From the NCBI GenBank assembly GCA_012862575.1, contig BLSF01000013.1, forward strand, positions 496,001 to 560,000: a stretch of 64,000 bases of DNA, in the 5' to 3' direction. This stretch comes from Parietichytrium sp. I65-24A (taxonomy: Eukaryota; Sar; Bigyra; Thraustochytrida; Thraustochytriidae). The position numbers and the translations under genes are program-made. Under the pieces are notes generated by a model. It was not told where the DNA came from and did not search any database. It saw only the letters and a list, made by a program, of their open reading frames with translations. Below are positions 51,701 to 62,053 of the stretch, one piece after another (the first letter of the stretch is position 1; each line of letters begins with the position of its first letter).

Positions 51701-52818
51701 CTGCTGACGCGGCCCACAACGAGCAAGCTCAGCGCGCTCTTGAGCTTGCAGACCGTCTGTATGGGGCTCACCAGTCTCCAGAATATGGGCTCTCCGGATT
51801 CTTCCCTACCAAGCCGGTTGCATTCGAAGAAGTCAACATAGGGGTTGCGCCTCAGAACCAGGCAATCAACATCAACGCTTCTCCTCGCTCGCAACAACAG
51901 CCACAGCAAGCTGTCCATTCTTTTGTTCCAGACCACCCAGTTCCCGAGCACCATGGAGCGGGCTATGGTGCGCACAACCAACAGGCACAGCACCAATACA
52001 ACCCTGTGCAATCGCAGCCGCAGCAGCAGCAGCAGCATTCTCAATACAACAGCTCTCAGTACATGGGTAATGTACCTACGAGCGGGCATCAACAGACCTT
52101 TGGCGGAGCCCCGCAAAGCCAGCAGCCTGCTCCAGGTGGCATGCATTCTGGTTATAATCCTGCTCCACAACAGCCGCAACAAAGTCTTCCACAGATGCCG
52201 CAGCCGAACCAGAACCAGTTCAGAGCCCAATACAGCGCTCCGACCCCAGTTCCGCCCACTCCAACACCAATGGCGCAACGTCCAGCTGCCAACTCAGTTG
52301 GCTCCAACAACGTCAGTGGCAACATGTATGTAAAGGAGAATGATGGCTTTGGCTCAACCGCTGGAAACGCGTTGGCTGGTCAAAAGTATGGCAACTTGAC
52401 TCCTGGAATGGGATTCCAGCAACAAGGCTCTTGGGACGCAAATCAACAGCAACAACAGCAACAGGCAGCTCCTGCTCCCGCTGCTCCACGTGTGATGCCT
52501 CCAGCAATGGCAGGCGTTATGCAAGCGTTGGATCAGCACGTCCAACGACTCGGAGCCAAGGCTGTGTCACCGATGGATAAGCGCAAGCACACGGAGGTCG
52601 TAAAGTCTTCGCAAGCTTTGAAAGAGAAACTGATGTCTGGAGGCGTTCCGGACTCCCTCTTTCCTCAGCTTACACAGCTTATCCAGTGTGTCGTGAACGG
52701 AGATATTGACAGCGCCACACACGTCCAGAAAGGTCTCACATCCAACTCTCAGACTTGGGCAGAGCAGAAGGAGTGGTTGAAAGGAATGCCAAATCTGATT
52801 CAGTTGTCGAAAAGGTAA
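48770..52818 (+). CDS. SEC31: COPII outer-coat subunit SEC31, one intron
   Basis: Exon 1 is 48770-48975, the intron 48976-49049 (GTAAGT...TACAG, 74 bp) and exon 2 49050-52818; 1,324 aa. The junction reads GKCTTN then SRFNCLAWGKKG. Residues 1-390 are the WD40 propeller (GIIAGGMQNGVINLWDP, HILATAALDGACTVWSL, DPVLRLWDLRSS) with a Gly/Phe-rich insertion. About 700-930 is the alpha-solenoid (DIISKALLIGNFPVAVDICLE). About 1000-1200 is a Pro/Gln-rich segment, which in SEC31 contacts SEC23/SAR1. About 1215-1324 is the conserved C-terminal helical domain. SEC13-SEC31 forms the outer cage of ER-to-Golgi vesicles. The length is normal. Confidence 0.95.
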
Positions 52819-53026
52819 AGACAAGTAAAGGTAATCTCCTCACCGTCTAGACGAAGATTTCGTTCCCTCTACCTTTTCTATACAAGATTTTTTTTAAAAT
52901 AAAATACAAAGTACTACTCAACACCGTTCATTCCGATTTGGAGTGGAAAAGACCCTCTCGCGTCCGCTTTCCGGCATAATTTGGTCTGTACGCGCTCGCT
53001 CTTTGTTTTCCGCTCACACCTAACAT
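52819..53026. other. Convergent 3' region
   Basis: A 208-bp spacer between the SEC31 stop and the end of the IQ gene. It includes TTTTTTTTAAAATAAAATAC at 52889-52908, an evident A/T-rich 3' signal region. Confidence 0.5.
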
Positions 53027-54274
53027 TTAAAGGATCTTTGCGAACTTCATCCGGGCAGTCAGGTGCTCGGTCCCGAGATTGCTCGTGAGCAGGGACTCGT
53101 ACTCATCAAGGAGGATCAACTCTGTTCGGATAGTGTCCATGTTAGCGCAGATCTGCTTGTAGCATTCGTCGCGTTGAGCTATGCGCTGCTGCAAGGAGGA
53201 CAATAACATGTTCGGGGCTAGTATTGGAGGCGCAGGAAGCTTTCGTCCGCGACGAGTGAGTCGTTCCTCTTCTTCGTGCACAATATCTGAGATGCACTCT
53301 TTGCAATAACACGAGCCTTGTTGTATTCCGTGCACGATCCACACTGGTTCGTTAAAATGTTGAAAGCAATATCTGCAGGTGAGTTCTGGGGCAAGGGCTT
53401 TGTCCAGGCAGTCCCTTTTCTGCAGAAGGTGTATAATTAGAGGGATGTGCAGCGCAAGTTTCCGGCACAAGAGCTTAGCCGCGATGCGCAAGTTGTCCTT
53501 ATCGAGAAGAAATTTTTTAAATATTTTTCGAGCTCGATAGCCTCTGTACACAGCTTGCAGGAACACACATGCGAGATACCTTAATTCTTCAATGTCTTGG
53601 TTTTTGATTCGCACTTCACGCACCAAACGCTCGATGTCGCTCGTTTGAGTAGACCTTTTCATACGGAGCTTTGTAATCTCTTTGGACAGCATTTGCCTTC
53701 GTTTAGGCAGTTCCGTGGCATTGTACTCCTTAGCCTGCTCCAGCCTTCTCTTGTCTCGAATCAAGGAGCACTCCAGTTCGAAGATCTCGGATTTGAGCTG
53801 TGTTACTTTGCGCTTCGAGTTTGGAGCCCGGGCTACATTCCTCAGCATTGCTTGGAGCTGTTCACATTCGTTTGCGATCTCTTCGGCCCCATATGCTTCG
53901 AGGCTCGCTCTGAGATGCTTGATCTCCTCGTCGAGTTTGTTGAGCTCCCTTTGGTTCGCTGCGAGCTGGAGGTCTAGCTTGCCGCGCTTTTCTTTCTGCA
54001 CCTCCTCAACTCGGCCGTCCATGCCATCGCTCGCTGCACGAATACACTTTTGTACATCTTCCACCAACCCATTCGTCGCCGCCAACGCAATCTCGTCGAG
54101 TCGGTCGGGAGCGACACCTTGCTCGCGAGTTCCGTCTTCGCTATGTCTGCAACGAGCGTCATGTCCGACATTGCACAGCCCCACTTCTTTCCCTGGATGG
54201 TGAATCAGACGCTTCTCGAGCACAGCCCCAGTCAGCGGGTAGCTCGCCAGAAGGTGCACGCGCACGCGCTCCAT
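53027..54274 (-). CDS. Coiled-coil protein with IQ motif and Cys-rich putative zinc site
   Basis: 415 aa, ATG at 54274. Residues about 85-225 are coiled coil (LQLAANQRELNKLDEEIKHL). An IQ-like motif, VFLQAVYRGYRARKIFKKF, lies near 234-255 and would bind calmodulin or a similar EF-hand protein. Near 301-328 the pattern CRYCFQHF...CYCKEC (C-x2-C then C-x-C-x2-C) with a nearby His may bind zinc. The C-terminus is helical (LLSSLQQRIAQRDECYKQIC). I recognise no family. The combination recalls axonemal or calmodulin-binding proteins, but that is an inference from style. The first 60 residues look poorly conserved, so the start may be further downstream. Confidence 0.65.
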   Translation of the reverse strand: MERVRVHLLASYPLTGAVLEKRLIHHPGKEVGLCNVGHDARCRHSEDGTREQGVAPDRLDEIALAATNGLVEDVQKCIRAASDGMDGRVEEVQKEKRGKLDLQLAANQRELNKLDEEIKHLRASLEAYGAEEIANECEQLQAMLRNVARAPNSKRKVTQLKSEIFELECSLIRDKRRLEQAKEYNATELPKRRQMLSKEITKLRMKRSTQTSDIERLVREVRIKNQDIEELRYLACVFLQAVYRGYRARKIFKKFLLDKDNLRIAAKLLCRKLALHIPLIIHLLQKRDCLDKALAPELTCRYCFQHFNEPVWIVHGIQQGSCYCKECISDIVHEEEERLTRRGRKLPAPPILAPNMLLSSLQQRIAQRDECYKQICANMDTIRTELILLDEYESLLTSNLGTEHLTARMKFAKIL

Positions 54275-54307
54275 CTTGCTCCAAAGTACTACACCAGCAA
54301 CAACCCC

Positions 54308-54346
<39 letters not shown>

Positions 54347-54881
54347 CTCTCTCCAGCGGTCCTCAGGGTCTCATGCCGTCCCACACGCGGGACCAGCGTC
54401 CCTTTAAGTTTTCCTTCCTTCTCTCTCTTTCCTCTTTCCTCCTTCCTTCTTCCCACAGGGCTTCCTCCACGTATGTCCTTGCTACAAGCTAGCCGTTGAA
54501 CACGCACTCTTGAAGTTCAAGTTCAAGTTCAAAATCAACTTCCAAGTCCAAGTCATTTCTCACAACTACTACAGTATACCGTAGATTAGGTTACACGTTA
54601 TACTCTCAAGTTGATACTGCCGCCGCGTACGTAACGGGTAGCAGCGGGTTAAGAACGGGTAAGGGTATGCGGAACGCAGTGGAAGGCGGGTTTCGGCGGC
54701 ACCCTCCCGGACTTGTGGTGGAAGGTGTTTTGTGTGTGTGAGTGAGTGAGTGGGTTGTTGTTAATAACGGAAGCGGGGGGAAAGAGAGCGGACCGGGAAG
54801 TGTACGCGGGGACAGTTTGAATTTGGAATATTGGAGTATTGGAAGAGCGGAAGAGGAAGAGAAGGGGACAGGGAGAAGAAA
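54275..54881. other. Divergent promoter region with TTTC microsatellite
   Basis: This lies between the IQ and METTL21-like starts. It has a TTTC tetramer run (54308-54346, running into CT to 54352), AAGTTCAAGTTC units near 54510-54560 and GAGTGAGTGAGTG at 54740-54752. No gene is recognised. Confidence 0.55.
54308..54352. repeat. (TTTC)n microsatellite
   Basis: About nine TTTC units followed by CTCTCTC, located 34 bases upstream of the IQ-protein start codon (on its template-distal side). Confidence 0.9.
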
Positions 54882-55708
54882 ATGGAGCCAGTGGTGGGAG
54901 GAAGCGACGGGGAGGAGGAGGAGGACGACTATGGTTTTTTCAACCCGGATATGTTCACTTCACACGTGTCGCTGGAGGACGGAGAGTTTGAGTTTGGGGA
55001 CCTGCGCGTGAAGCTAGAATTTGTACATAACTCGAATCAGCTGGTGGACAAGTTCGTGTCTAGAGTGGTGTGGCCATCAGCAGAAGAGCTGTGTAGATAC
55101 TTTGTTCAGAACCCAGATGTAGTCAAAGGCAAGAGGATTTTGGAGCTTGGCAGCGGAACAGGGCTGTGCGGAATCACCATGGCTCTCCTCGGCGCGGAAA
55201 CTGTCGTCATGACTGACTATAATGACGAGTCGGTGAACCTTTTGCAGAAGAATGTCGAGAAAAATAATGTTCAAGACCGCTGCTCCTGTCACACGTTGAG
55301 CTGGGGCGATAAGGAGCGAGCAGAAGAAATTATTCTCCAGCGCGGAGGGGTGCCCTTTGATGTAGTAGTTGGAACTGATGTTGTGTAAGTTTTCCTAATT
55401 TCTAAACGGCCTTGTTTGTGTTGAAGTATCCACTAACCGAAGCACCGGAACTTTTCATGCTATGCAGATATGAGCCAGAGTGTGTAAAGCCTCTATTAAC
55501 TTCAGCGATGCACTTTATGAAGTCTCCAGACGGAATCTTCTACCTCGCAAACCACACACATAGATACGGCAGGCTGGAAACTTGTGTTAAAGAGACCGCT
55601 CAGAACATGAAGCTAGTAGAGACCGTCATGCCTTCCGTCACCGGCCCTGATGGCCGTATCGACATGTCTACTTTCAACCTTCCGACCGAATCTTCATCAA
55701 CGCTGTAA
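54882..55708 (+). CDS. METTL21-type protein-lysine methyltransferase, one intron
   Basis: Exon 1 is 54882-55384, the intron 55385-55467 (GTAAGT...TGCAG, 83 bp) and exon 2 55468-55708; 247 aa. The junction restores VVVGTDVVYEPECVKPLL. Residues about 86-98 are the SAM-binding motif I (ILELGSGTGLCGI), followed by TVVMTDYND (acidic ribose-binding residue). The VVWPSAEELCRYF block before motif I and the DVVY motif after it are those of family-16 seven-beta-strand methyltransferases (METTL21/EEF-KMT). These trimethylate lysines in Hsp70, eEF1A or similar proteins. Which substrate applies here cannot be told. Confidence 0.85.
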
Positions 55709-56297
55709 GAGGGAAACTTTTTAATCTGTTTCTTCATCTTTGTGCTTCGGCAACTCTCGTCCCATCTCCTGTCTCCCACCTCCCGCGGCCCCAACCTCCG
55801 TTCGCTCATTCACATAAAATCAAAATCAATCCAATCAATCCAATCAATCCTTGTTCAATCCTCAAATGGCGCGCCGAGCAAAGAAATATTCATGATCAAG
55901 GAGCTATTCTTCGGGGAAAATTTTTGAAAATTTGAGAAGTTTGGGTTGCTCACACTATTGGCACCCTAAAATGTCCTAGGCACCAAAGAACGCAGAACCG
56001 ATTGCTATCCAATCTCCTATGTGGGGTTACCGTGGTGTGTGTTGCCGTCTTCACACCTTGGCACCGTATGAAAGCGTCCGCACCGAGGACCTTTCAACCC
56101 TAGTATAATCCATAACAAAGACGTTTTCTACTGGTAGCACGCACGTCGGTGTCGTGAGCTGAGCTGAGGGGCGATCGAGTTGTGTTTTTGGTTTTGTTCG
56201 GGAGGCATATTTAATCTATTGAAAAGCAGGTACTTGGGTACATTTTGGGCGGTGGAGTGGAGCAAGACGGAGCCGAAGGAGAGCACTTTGGAGAAGG
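55709..56297. other. Intergenic, no gene recognised
   Basis: This holds the 3' flank of the methyltransferase gene (CAATCAATC repeats at 55828-55850) and the upstream region of the RING-BRCT gene. No coding content is recognised. Confidence 0.5.
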
Positions 56298-59200
56298 ATG
56301 GCAGCAGTGCTGCGGGACTACACTCGCGAGGGCAAGGACCAGGAAGATCGCGATGTGGCTTCGTTTGTGAAGGCGATGCACTTGTTCGGGCAGACGCTGA
56401 CTTGCGCAATTTGTCAGTCGTTCGTCAAGTAAGTTTAGCTTGCGTTGTTTAAGAGATGTTTGAGGTGGTGCTGTCGCGCTGTTGCTGAGCGGAATTGTGT
56501 GTTCTGGATTGCAGAAACCCGCACACGACCAAGTGCTTGCACTCCTTTTGCAAAGACTGCTTGCAGCGCAGTCTGAGTCTAAGCGAATCGTGTCCGCAGT
56601 GCCGAAGACCTTGTAAGGTAAGTCGACCTGGGTTGTGCTGGATTCGTTCCTCTTGTTTTCCGTTTTTTTTAAATGAAGGAAGGTTCTCTGACCTCCTGAA
56701 TGAAATTGATGTGTAGAAACGGGAGATGCGATCAGACGATAAGATTCTTCGACTGCTCAATCTTTTCAAAACACTCTGTCCAAGCAAGAAGAAAAATAAC
56801 GCTCCGGAGGAGAAGGACCCCGCCGACGTTCCTGTACCCAAAGAGACGGACATGTGCTTGACCCAAGTGGAGTCACTATCCCAGTTGGTGGAAGGGTTTG
56901 GCGCAAATCCAGACCGTATTTTCCCGAAAGAAAGAACAGTGCAGACGCTTCACCATCTCTCTCCAGAGGAGTGGTCAGAATTTCGCAGAAATCGAGCACT
57001 TGTGCTTGAGAAGAGTTTGCAAGGTCTCATGGACGACTCGGAAGACGATGAAGATGAAGGTGAGGAGGTCATCGTCGAACGAAAAGAACCAAGTTCCTCG
57101 CCAAAGCCAGCTAAAGCCGGCGCCCTCGCAAGGCCTGGCCCCGGACCGTCTCCCGTAGCGAGCAAGAGTCTCGAATCAACGTTGGATGAGGCTTCGCTTT
57201 CGGGTTCAGAGGAGCATAGTGGCGAGACCAAAACTCCCAACAAAGAGCCTGGAGCGGCGGAAACTCCAATCCATGGCCGCTCCTCCTTAATTTCGCGATC
57301 TGCTCGAGCCGAGTACAAAACGCCGAGGTCCACCTTGAGCAAGTCAACACCAAAGACTCTCGTGCTCTCAACAGGGTCGTCTTGTGCCGAGTCTTCGGTG
57401 CTGGAATCCCCGGCAGCGTCTCTACGTGGATCCGCGAGCAAGCCCCGTTCGGCATTGAAGCAGTCATCTTCATCGGCCTCCAGAGATGAAACGGGTAAAG
57501 GGCGAAAGCGAGCTCACTTCCAACTTGTAAACGAGCCGCCCTGCAGGCTTTTTCAATCCGAGGAGGATATTAGCGGAGAATCATCGGAAATTGCACTTCC
57601 TGGCGGATCAACGAAGGTCACTTCGTCAAGTAGACCGCGTGCGAATAGCGATGGGGCACAAAGCGTGGAGTCCCTCGTGTCAATTCCGTCCAAGAAGTGC
57701 GACTCTCCCGTCCTTAATATAGGGGACTGCGCGAGAAAAGCTGTCAAGACAAAGACGGGCGCCATGGGGCCCCCTCAAGACGGGGCGATTGACCTCAAGC
57801 GGAAGAAGGTTGTTGCGCCGAAAGACCATCCTGACCCCCAAACTTTGACGGAGAAGTCGAGGCCAAGCCTCAGTGAACTCCCATCTGAGCGACATAAAAA
57901 TGTGTGTTCTGACGGTGCACAAGGTCGAGAATCCATCGAAAGCGCTAAAACCCCTGCCAGCCCCGAAAGCGCAGACGGTAGCAGCTCCGAGAGCGCCGAT
58001 GGGAACGGAGAAGAAGAAGCCGAAGAGCGGCGCTTCACGGTTGGTGACTTGGTGACAGTCAGCCGGCGAATGCAAGCTGGGGTCAACAAGCCCGGTGGCG
58101 CGGCTTTGATTTCTAAAGTGAATGGGAACGGGACATACAATGTCAACTATCACGTTGTAGGTGGGCGTGAAAAGAACATTCATTGGCGCAACATACTCCT
58201 GGGGGTGAATCTTGATGCTAGCAGCTTTTTTGGATCGGGGGTAAAACAACCTCCCGCGGAAAGCGGAATGGCTGTATTTGGCTCACAAAATCGTCCTGCA
58301 AGACGAAGTGCTCATAGGGAGCTCTTTGATCCTTCAGATTTTTACACGGTAGCAGACCAGCGAAAGGCTCTGACAGCGAAGAAAACAAGAAAAGAACTTG
58401 ACCAAAAGAAGCGCCGAGCCTCGGAGCCTGCGCTGGCCAGTGAGGATGAGCCGAGCACAGCCGCAAAAGCTCGAACCAAGGCCAAACGAGCGAGACGCAG
58501 AAAGGTGACTGCCGAGGAGGCGCTACCACTATCGCAGCCTACACAGTCTACTCAAGATGACCCAGAGCCGCTTTCAAACTCTCAGCCAACCTCGTCGCCG
58601 CCGGTCGTGCTTTTTACGGGGTACTTTGGAAAAGATCCTGAAAAGGCCAAATTGCAGATGGCGGAGTATGTGGCCAAGTTGGGTGGTATCATCGAGGAGA
58701 GCGACGTGGAGGTTGCCACGCACATATTGGCACCTCGGGATCGAAAGATGACAAGTCAGCAAATAGCCCGATCTCGAACACTCAAGTACGTCCGAGCGCT
58801 TTCTCTTGGCAAATGGATTCTAGACACAAAGTGGCTAAGAGACAGTGCTCGGGCCGGGTCTTGGCTGAAAGAGGATCCGTATGAGATTGAAGGTGATCTC
58901 AAGTCTTGCCATATTGGCACCGGTGGTCCACGAAAAAGCCGTCTCGTAGCGGAAGCTTTCCGCGAGAATCCTGCAAACGCCACAAAGCGTATTTTCGACG
59001 GCCTCACGGTGTGCATGTGTGGGAGATTTCCTCCTCCGCACCTGCCAAAGCAAGACCTTGGAGATCTTGCAGAGGCGGGGGGCGCCACCATCTTGAGCTC
59101 AGTGAAAGATTTAGGACTTGCTGCGCGGTCAGCTGAGCGACCAGTCATTGGGATCTGTCAGGCCTCTGATCTCCTGAGTGACAGCGAAAGAAATCACATT

Positions 59201-59335
59201 AAGGAACTTAAGGCGAAAGGCACGCTATGCCTCGTTTCATCTCAGTGGCTTTTGAATAGCATAAGCACATATTCACTCCAAAGTCCGTCGGACTATGTGC
59301 TCGAGATTGACGACACAACTGCGGCCACCGAATGA
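56298..59335 (+). CDS. RING - Tudor-like - tandem BRCT protein (BRCA1/BARD1-like), two introns
   Basis: Exons are 56298-56428, 56515-56617 and 56717-59335. The introns are 56429-56514 (GTAAGT...TGCAG) and 56618-56716 (GTAAGT...GTGTAG). The joined protein has 950 aa. The RING finger is built across the first intron: C36, C39, C51, H53, C56, C59, C70 and C73, in the C3HC4 order. KREMRSDDKILRLLNLFKTL follows, as in BRCA1 and BARD1. A long disordered middle follows. A Tudor/chromo-like module lies near 518-573 (FTVGDLVTVSRRM, KPGGAALISKVNGNGTYNVNY). Two BRCT repeats lie near 706-805 (VVLFTGYFGKDPEKAKLQM) and 834-950 (GTLCLVSSQWLLNSI). RING plus tandem BRCT implies a DNA-damage ubiquitin ligase reading phosphoproteins. 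Confidence 0.85.
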
Positions 59336-59459
59336 GCCTCACCTACGAGCAAAGTATCCGTTTTCTGTCCATTTACTATTCCATATTGTTTTACAGTTTG
59401 AAACGCCCAGTTCCGCAACAATCTGTGGGATGACAATATATATTTCTAACTAGAGAGAT
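59336..59459. other. Short convergent 3' region
   Basis: A 124-bp spacer between the stops of the RING-BRCT and DCTN6 genes. It is AT-rich with TATTGTTTTACAG and ATATATATTTC. No gene is recognised. Confidence 0.5.
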
Positions 59460-60125
59460 TTACTTTACATCTTCAGACCTCATCTTGTGCGACTTTGCGA
59501 GATTCGACTTGTTGGCAGGGTCACGCATCACCCGAAGGTAAAGTTCATTTTGCATGCGGTTCTGCTTGGCCACGCGCGGAGCCGCATGCATCTTGGTCTG
59601 CTGGCCGCATCGAAACGCAACAAACCCATCCTCCAGCTTGGTCCCGGGCGCAAGCCGGGCTGTGGTGCCTACCACACAGCCCTCTCCCACCCGGCAAGTT
59701 TCGTCTACGCAGCTCCTCACCTCGAACACATTAGAACTACCTATCGAGGGCGAAGACACCGTGCAGCCAACTTGAAACACATTCCAGTCTCCTATTGTCA
59801 TCGGCCGCGCGTTCGGCTGCTCAGGATTCCTGCTCTCGGAGCACACAGTCAGTCTTCACCTCTTCACTTGCTCAATTCTACACTTCTTCCATTGTCCCCT
59901 CCTCCACAGCGCCCAGCAAGGCCCGTTTCCCCGTTTCCCAACTCACTCGATGGTCACCAGCTCCTCAACCACGTTTCCTTTCCCCAGCGTAATCGGCCCC
60001 CCGAGCGCGCGCAGGGTGCAGTGTGGCCCCACCACGCAGTCTTTGCCCACGCGGATGGGATGCGTGCCTTCGAACACCACGTCTGCGCACACCAGCGCGC
60101 CGTCCTCGATCACTACTTCGCCCAT
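59460..60125 (-). CDS. DCTN6: Dynactin subunit 6 (p27, DCTN6), one intron
   Basis: Exon 1 is 59947-60125 (ATG at 60125), the intron 59830-59946 (GTGAGT...GAGCAG, 117 bp) and exon 2 59460-59829; 182 aa. The join reads GKGNVVEELVTIE then NPEQPNARPMTIGDWNVFQVGC. Imperfect hexapeptide repeats ([LIV]-G-x4) are visible throughout (IRVGKDCVVGPHCTLRALGG, VGEGCVVGTTARLAPGT), indicating a left-handed beta helix. The PMTIGxxNVFxVGC stretch is specific to DCTN6. In dynactin, p27 sits with p25 at the pointed end of the Arp1 filament and helps recruit cargo to dynein. The length suits the family (about 190). Confidence 0.92.
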
Positions 60126-61365
60126 GGCGCCAGCGACACCGCAATTTGGAGATGCACAATGGGGCCCCCTAGCGAAGTGGGCATACTTTGTGTGGAAGCA
60201 TCTATGCTATCTTTGACTCTTGGAAAAAGTTTCGGTGTTTTTGGGGTAGAGCTGGATACGTGAAACGATAGAAGGCAGGTGGTGGGATTCAGACCATCTT
60301 GATCGTGATGGAAAACGTGCAATGTGAAACGTGGAAAGAGTTCAGGACACACGCAATCATCAATCAAAGGTTGGCGGCGGTCCCTCTTGGTAATTGAGAT
60401 CATTGAGTGCCTTCTTCGGATGTGGAGATGGGACAGTCGTGTCGAACGCAGACGAAACGCTCTGTGCAACGTTCGGCTTGAAGCTGCCAATGATTGTGAA
60501 AATGCATACCATGCGGCTGCACAAGAGGCACCAGAGGTCGCAAGTGCCAGAGCGAATTGGCGCATTGACTGTTGGCACAGTACTCAGCACTACCCTGCAG
60601 TCTTTTCGATTTGTCAGTTGGAGAAAGAAATCTGGGCCTGAAAATGCCTGAAATGGCTGAATTCTGAAGCCATCATTTGGTGTCCGACGCGATATTCGAG
60701 CTTGTGTCTTGGCTGCTGTGACAATACAACAGATAGCCTGTGCCAACAGTTCCAATCAGAGGTTTCTGAAAAGCTTCTAGCTAGCTAGACGCACATGTCG
60801 AGAGTTTAGCAGCTGCTGGGGTCGAAAGCGTTTGAATGCCGACAGAGATTCCTCTGATGAGTATTTCTCATCGTCGCACCTTTCCAAGTCGTACGGGGCG
60901 ACCCTTGAGTTTGGCGGTCTCCTTTGTCACCGAGGGAGGCCAAGAAGAGTTTGGACAGCATTCAGCTCAGCTTCCGTTTCTGGAGGCTGTTCTCAGACCT
61001 TTCTTTTGCGGTCTCGAGCCCTTTCCCCCTCGCCAGCTCTTCTCGAAGAATGGTTTTCAAGTGTTTTCAATGAGCAAGTCGGACACATGACACTTCAAAT
61101 TCTCCATTGGTTGATTTGATTGATTCTTAAGAAACGAATCATGATACACCAAACCTCCGTTGCGCACCAAGCCATGCAGAGTTTGCGCCGCCGTGAAACA
61201 ATCGAACCCAAGTCTGACATTTGTGAATTGCGAGACGGCAAACTCCGAATGCCACAGTCAACACATCGCGACACGAAGTTGAGTGAGAGGGAGAGAATTT
61301 GGGTGTAAAAGTGTGTCATTTTGTAAAGACGCGGCAATACTTAAATACCACAAAAGCGAAGAACA
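60126..61365. other. Intergenic with weak small ORFs
   Basis: About 1.2 kb between DCTN6 and the orphan ORF at 61366. One short minus-strand frame (60360-60512) has gene-like codon use and is listed separately. A plus-strand frame from 60838 to 61090 (83 codons, starting MPTEIPLMSIS) has an ATG but no recognisable feature. TTGATTTGATTGATT repeats lie at 61112-61126. Confidence 0.4.
60360..60512 (-). CDS. Possible small protein or C-terminal exon (50 codons)
   Basis: ATG at 60512, stop at 60360. A short hydrophobic start (MVCIFTIIGSFKP) is followed by a polar, Pro-rich end (PHPKKALNDLNYQEGPPP). About 60% of third positions are G/C, as in confident genes nearby, and the frame stays open upstream to about 60755 without another ATG. 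It may be the last exon of an unresolved gene or chance. No family is recognised. Confidence 0.2.
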   Translation of the reverse strand: MVCIFTIIGSFKPNVAQSVSSAFDTTVPSPHPKKALNDLNYQEGPPPTFD

Positions 61366-61878
61366 ATGACGCGGGAAACAAGCTTGCTGCAAAGCATGCC
61401 AGAAGTGGAGATAATGAGGCTACAAGCCCGACAAAAGCGACCAAGTCTTTGGAGGAAAGTGTTCGGATTGAAGGGAACTGAGTCCACCGTAGAAGGCCTC
61501 GAATGGCTCGCGGAATGCTCGCGCGACCCCGCACTGTGGCATTCCAAGCACGCAGTATCTTGCGAGATTTTGGCCTTTCAAAAGAGACATGAACTCCTTG
61601 AAGGAGCGGTGCTCGTTTATTTGCGAGCGGTATGGATATTGAAGTTGACTTTCAGGGAGGAACGCAAGACACTGGAGCTGGTGGACCCTGAGGAAGCGAT
61701 GCTCAGAATTTCGGCGCTTCCATTCGCAGAGTATTTGGATTGGCATCTGGAAGAACTGCGTGGAAGGTTTACCGTCAAAGAACTTAAATTGATTATGGAT
61801 CAGGTTTATGGCTATCAAACGCAAACAAAATCATCTGTGCTGGAGCCAGCGGAGGAGGTACATTACGTATCGCAATAG
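61366..61878 (+). CDS. Hypothetical protein, 170 aa
   Basis: ATG at 61366, stop at 61878, single exon. The sequence is mostly helical and charged, with a leucine/valine-rich segment (LLEGAVLVYLRAVWILKL) near residues 84-101 that could be a buried or membrane-associated helix. A TACTTAAATACC word about 30 bases before the ATG could be a TATA-like element. I recognise no domain. It is convergent with the tRNA-thiouridylase gene (175 bp between stops). Confidence 0.5.
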   Translation: MTRETSLLQSMPEVEIMRLQARQKRPSLWRKVFGLKGTESTVEGLEWLAECSRDPALWHSKHAVSCEILAFQKRHELLEGAVLVYLRAVWILKLTFREERKTLELVDPEEAMLRISALPFAEYLDWHLEELRGRFTVKELKLIMDQVYGYQTQTKSSVLEPAEEVHYVSQ

Positions 61879-62053
61879 TGGATTTGCGCTCGACCCGTTC
61901 AAGGTGAATCGCTTCTTGGGAGAATTGGTTCAAACAACAGTCATCGTTATGCTACCCGTTTTCATTCAATTCAAAACTATTAAAAATAACATGTATGTAC
62001 ATCTTCACTTGATTTCGAAAAAGGGGAATACAGCAAAGTAGCTCCACGTATTT

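Noticed and set aside
60480-60570. A 26-nt GT-AG intron that would join a presequence-like MRQFALALATSGAS to the 60360-60512 frame
   Set aside because: All supported introns here are 74-143 bp, and 26 nt is below normal spliceosome limits. Codon use of the upstream piece is also poor.
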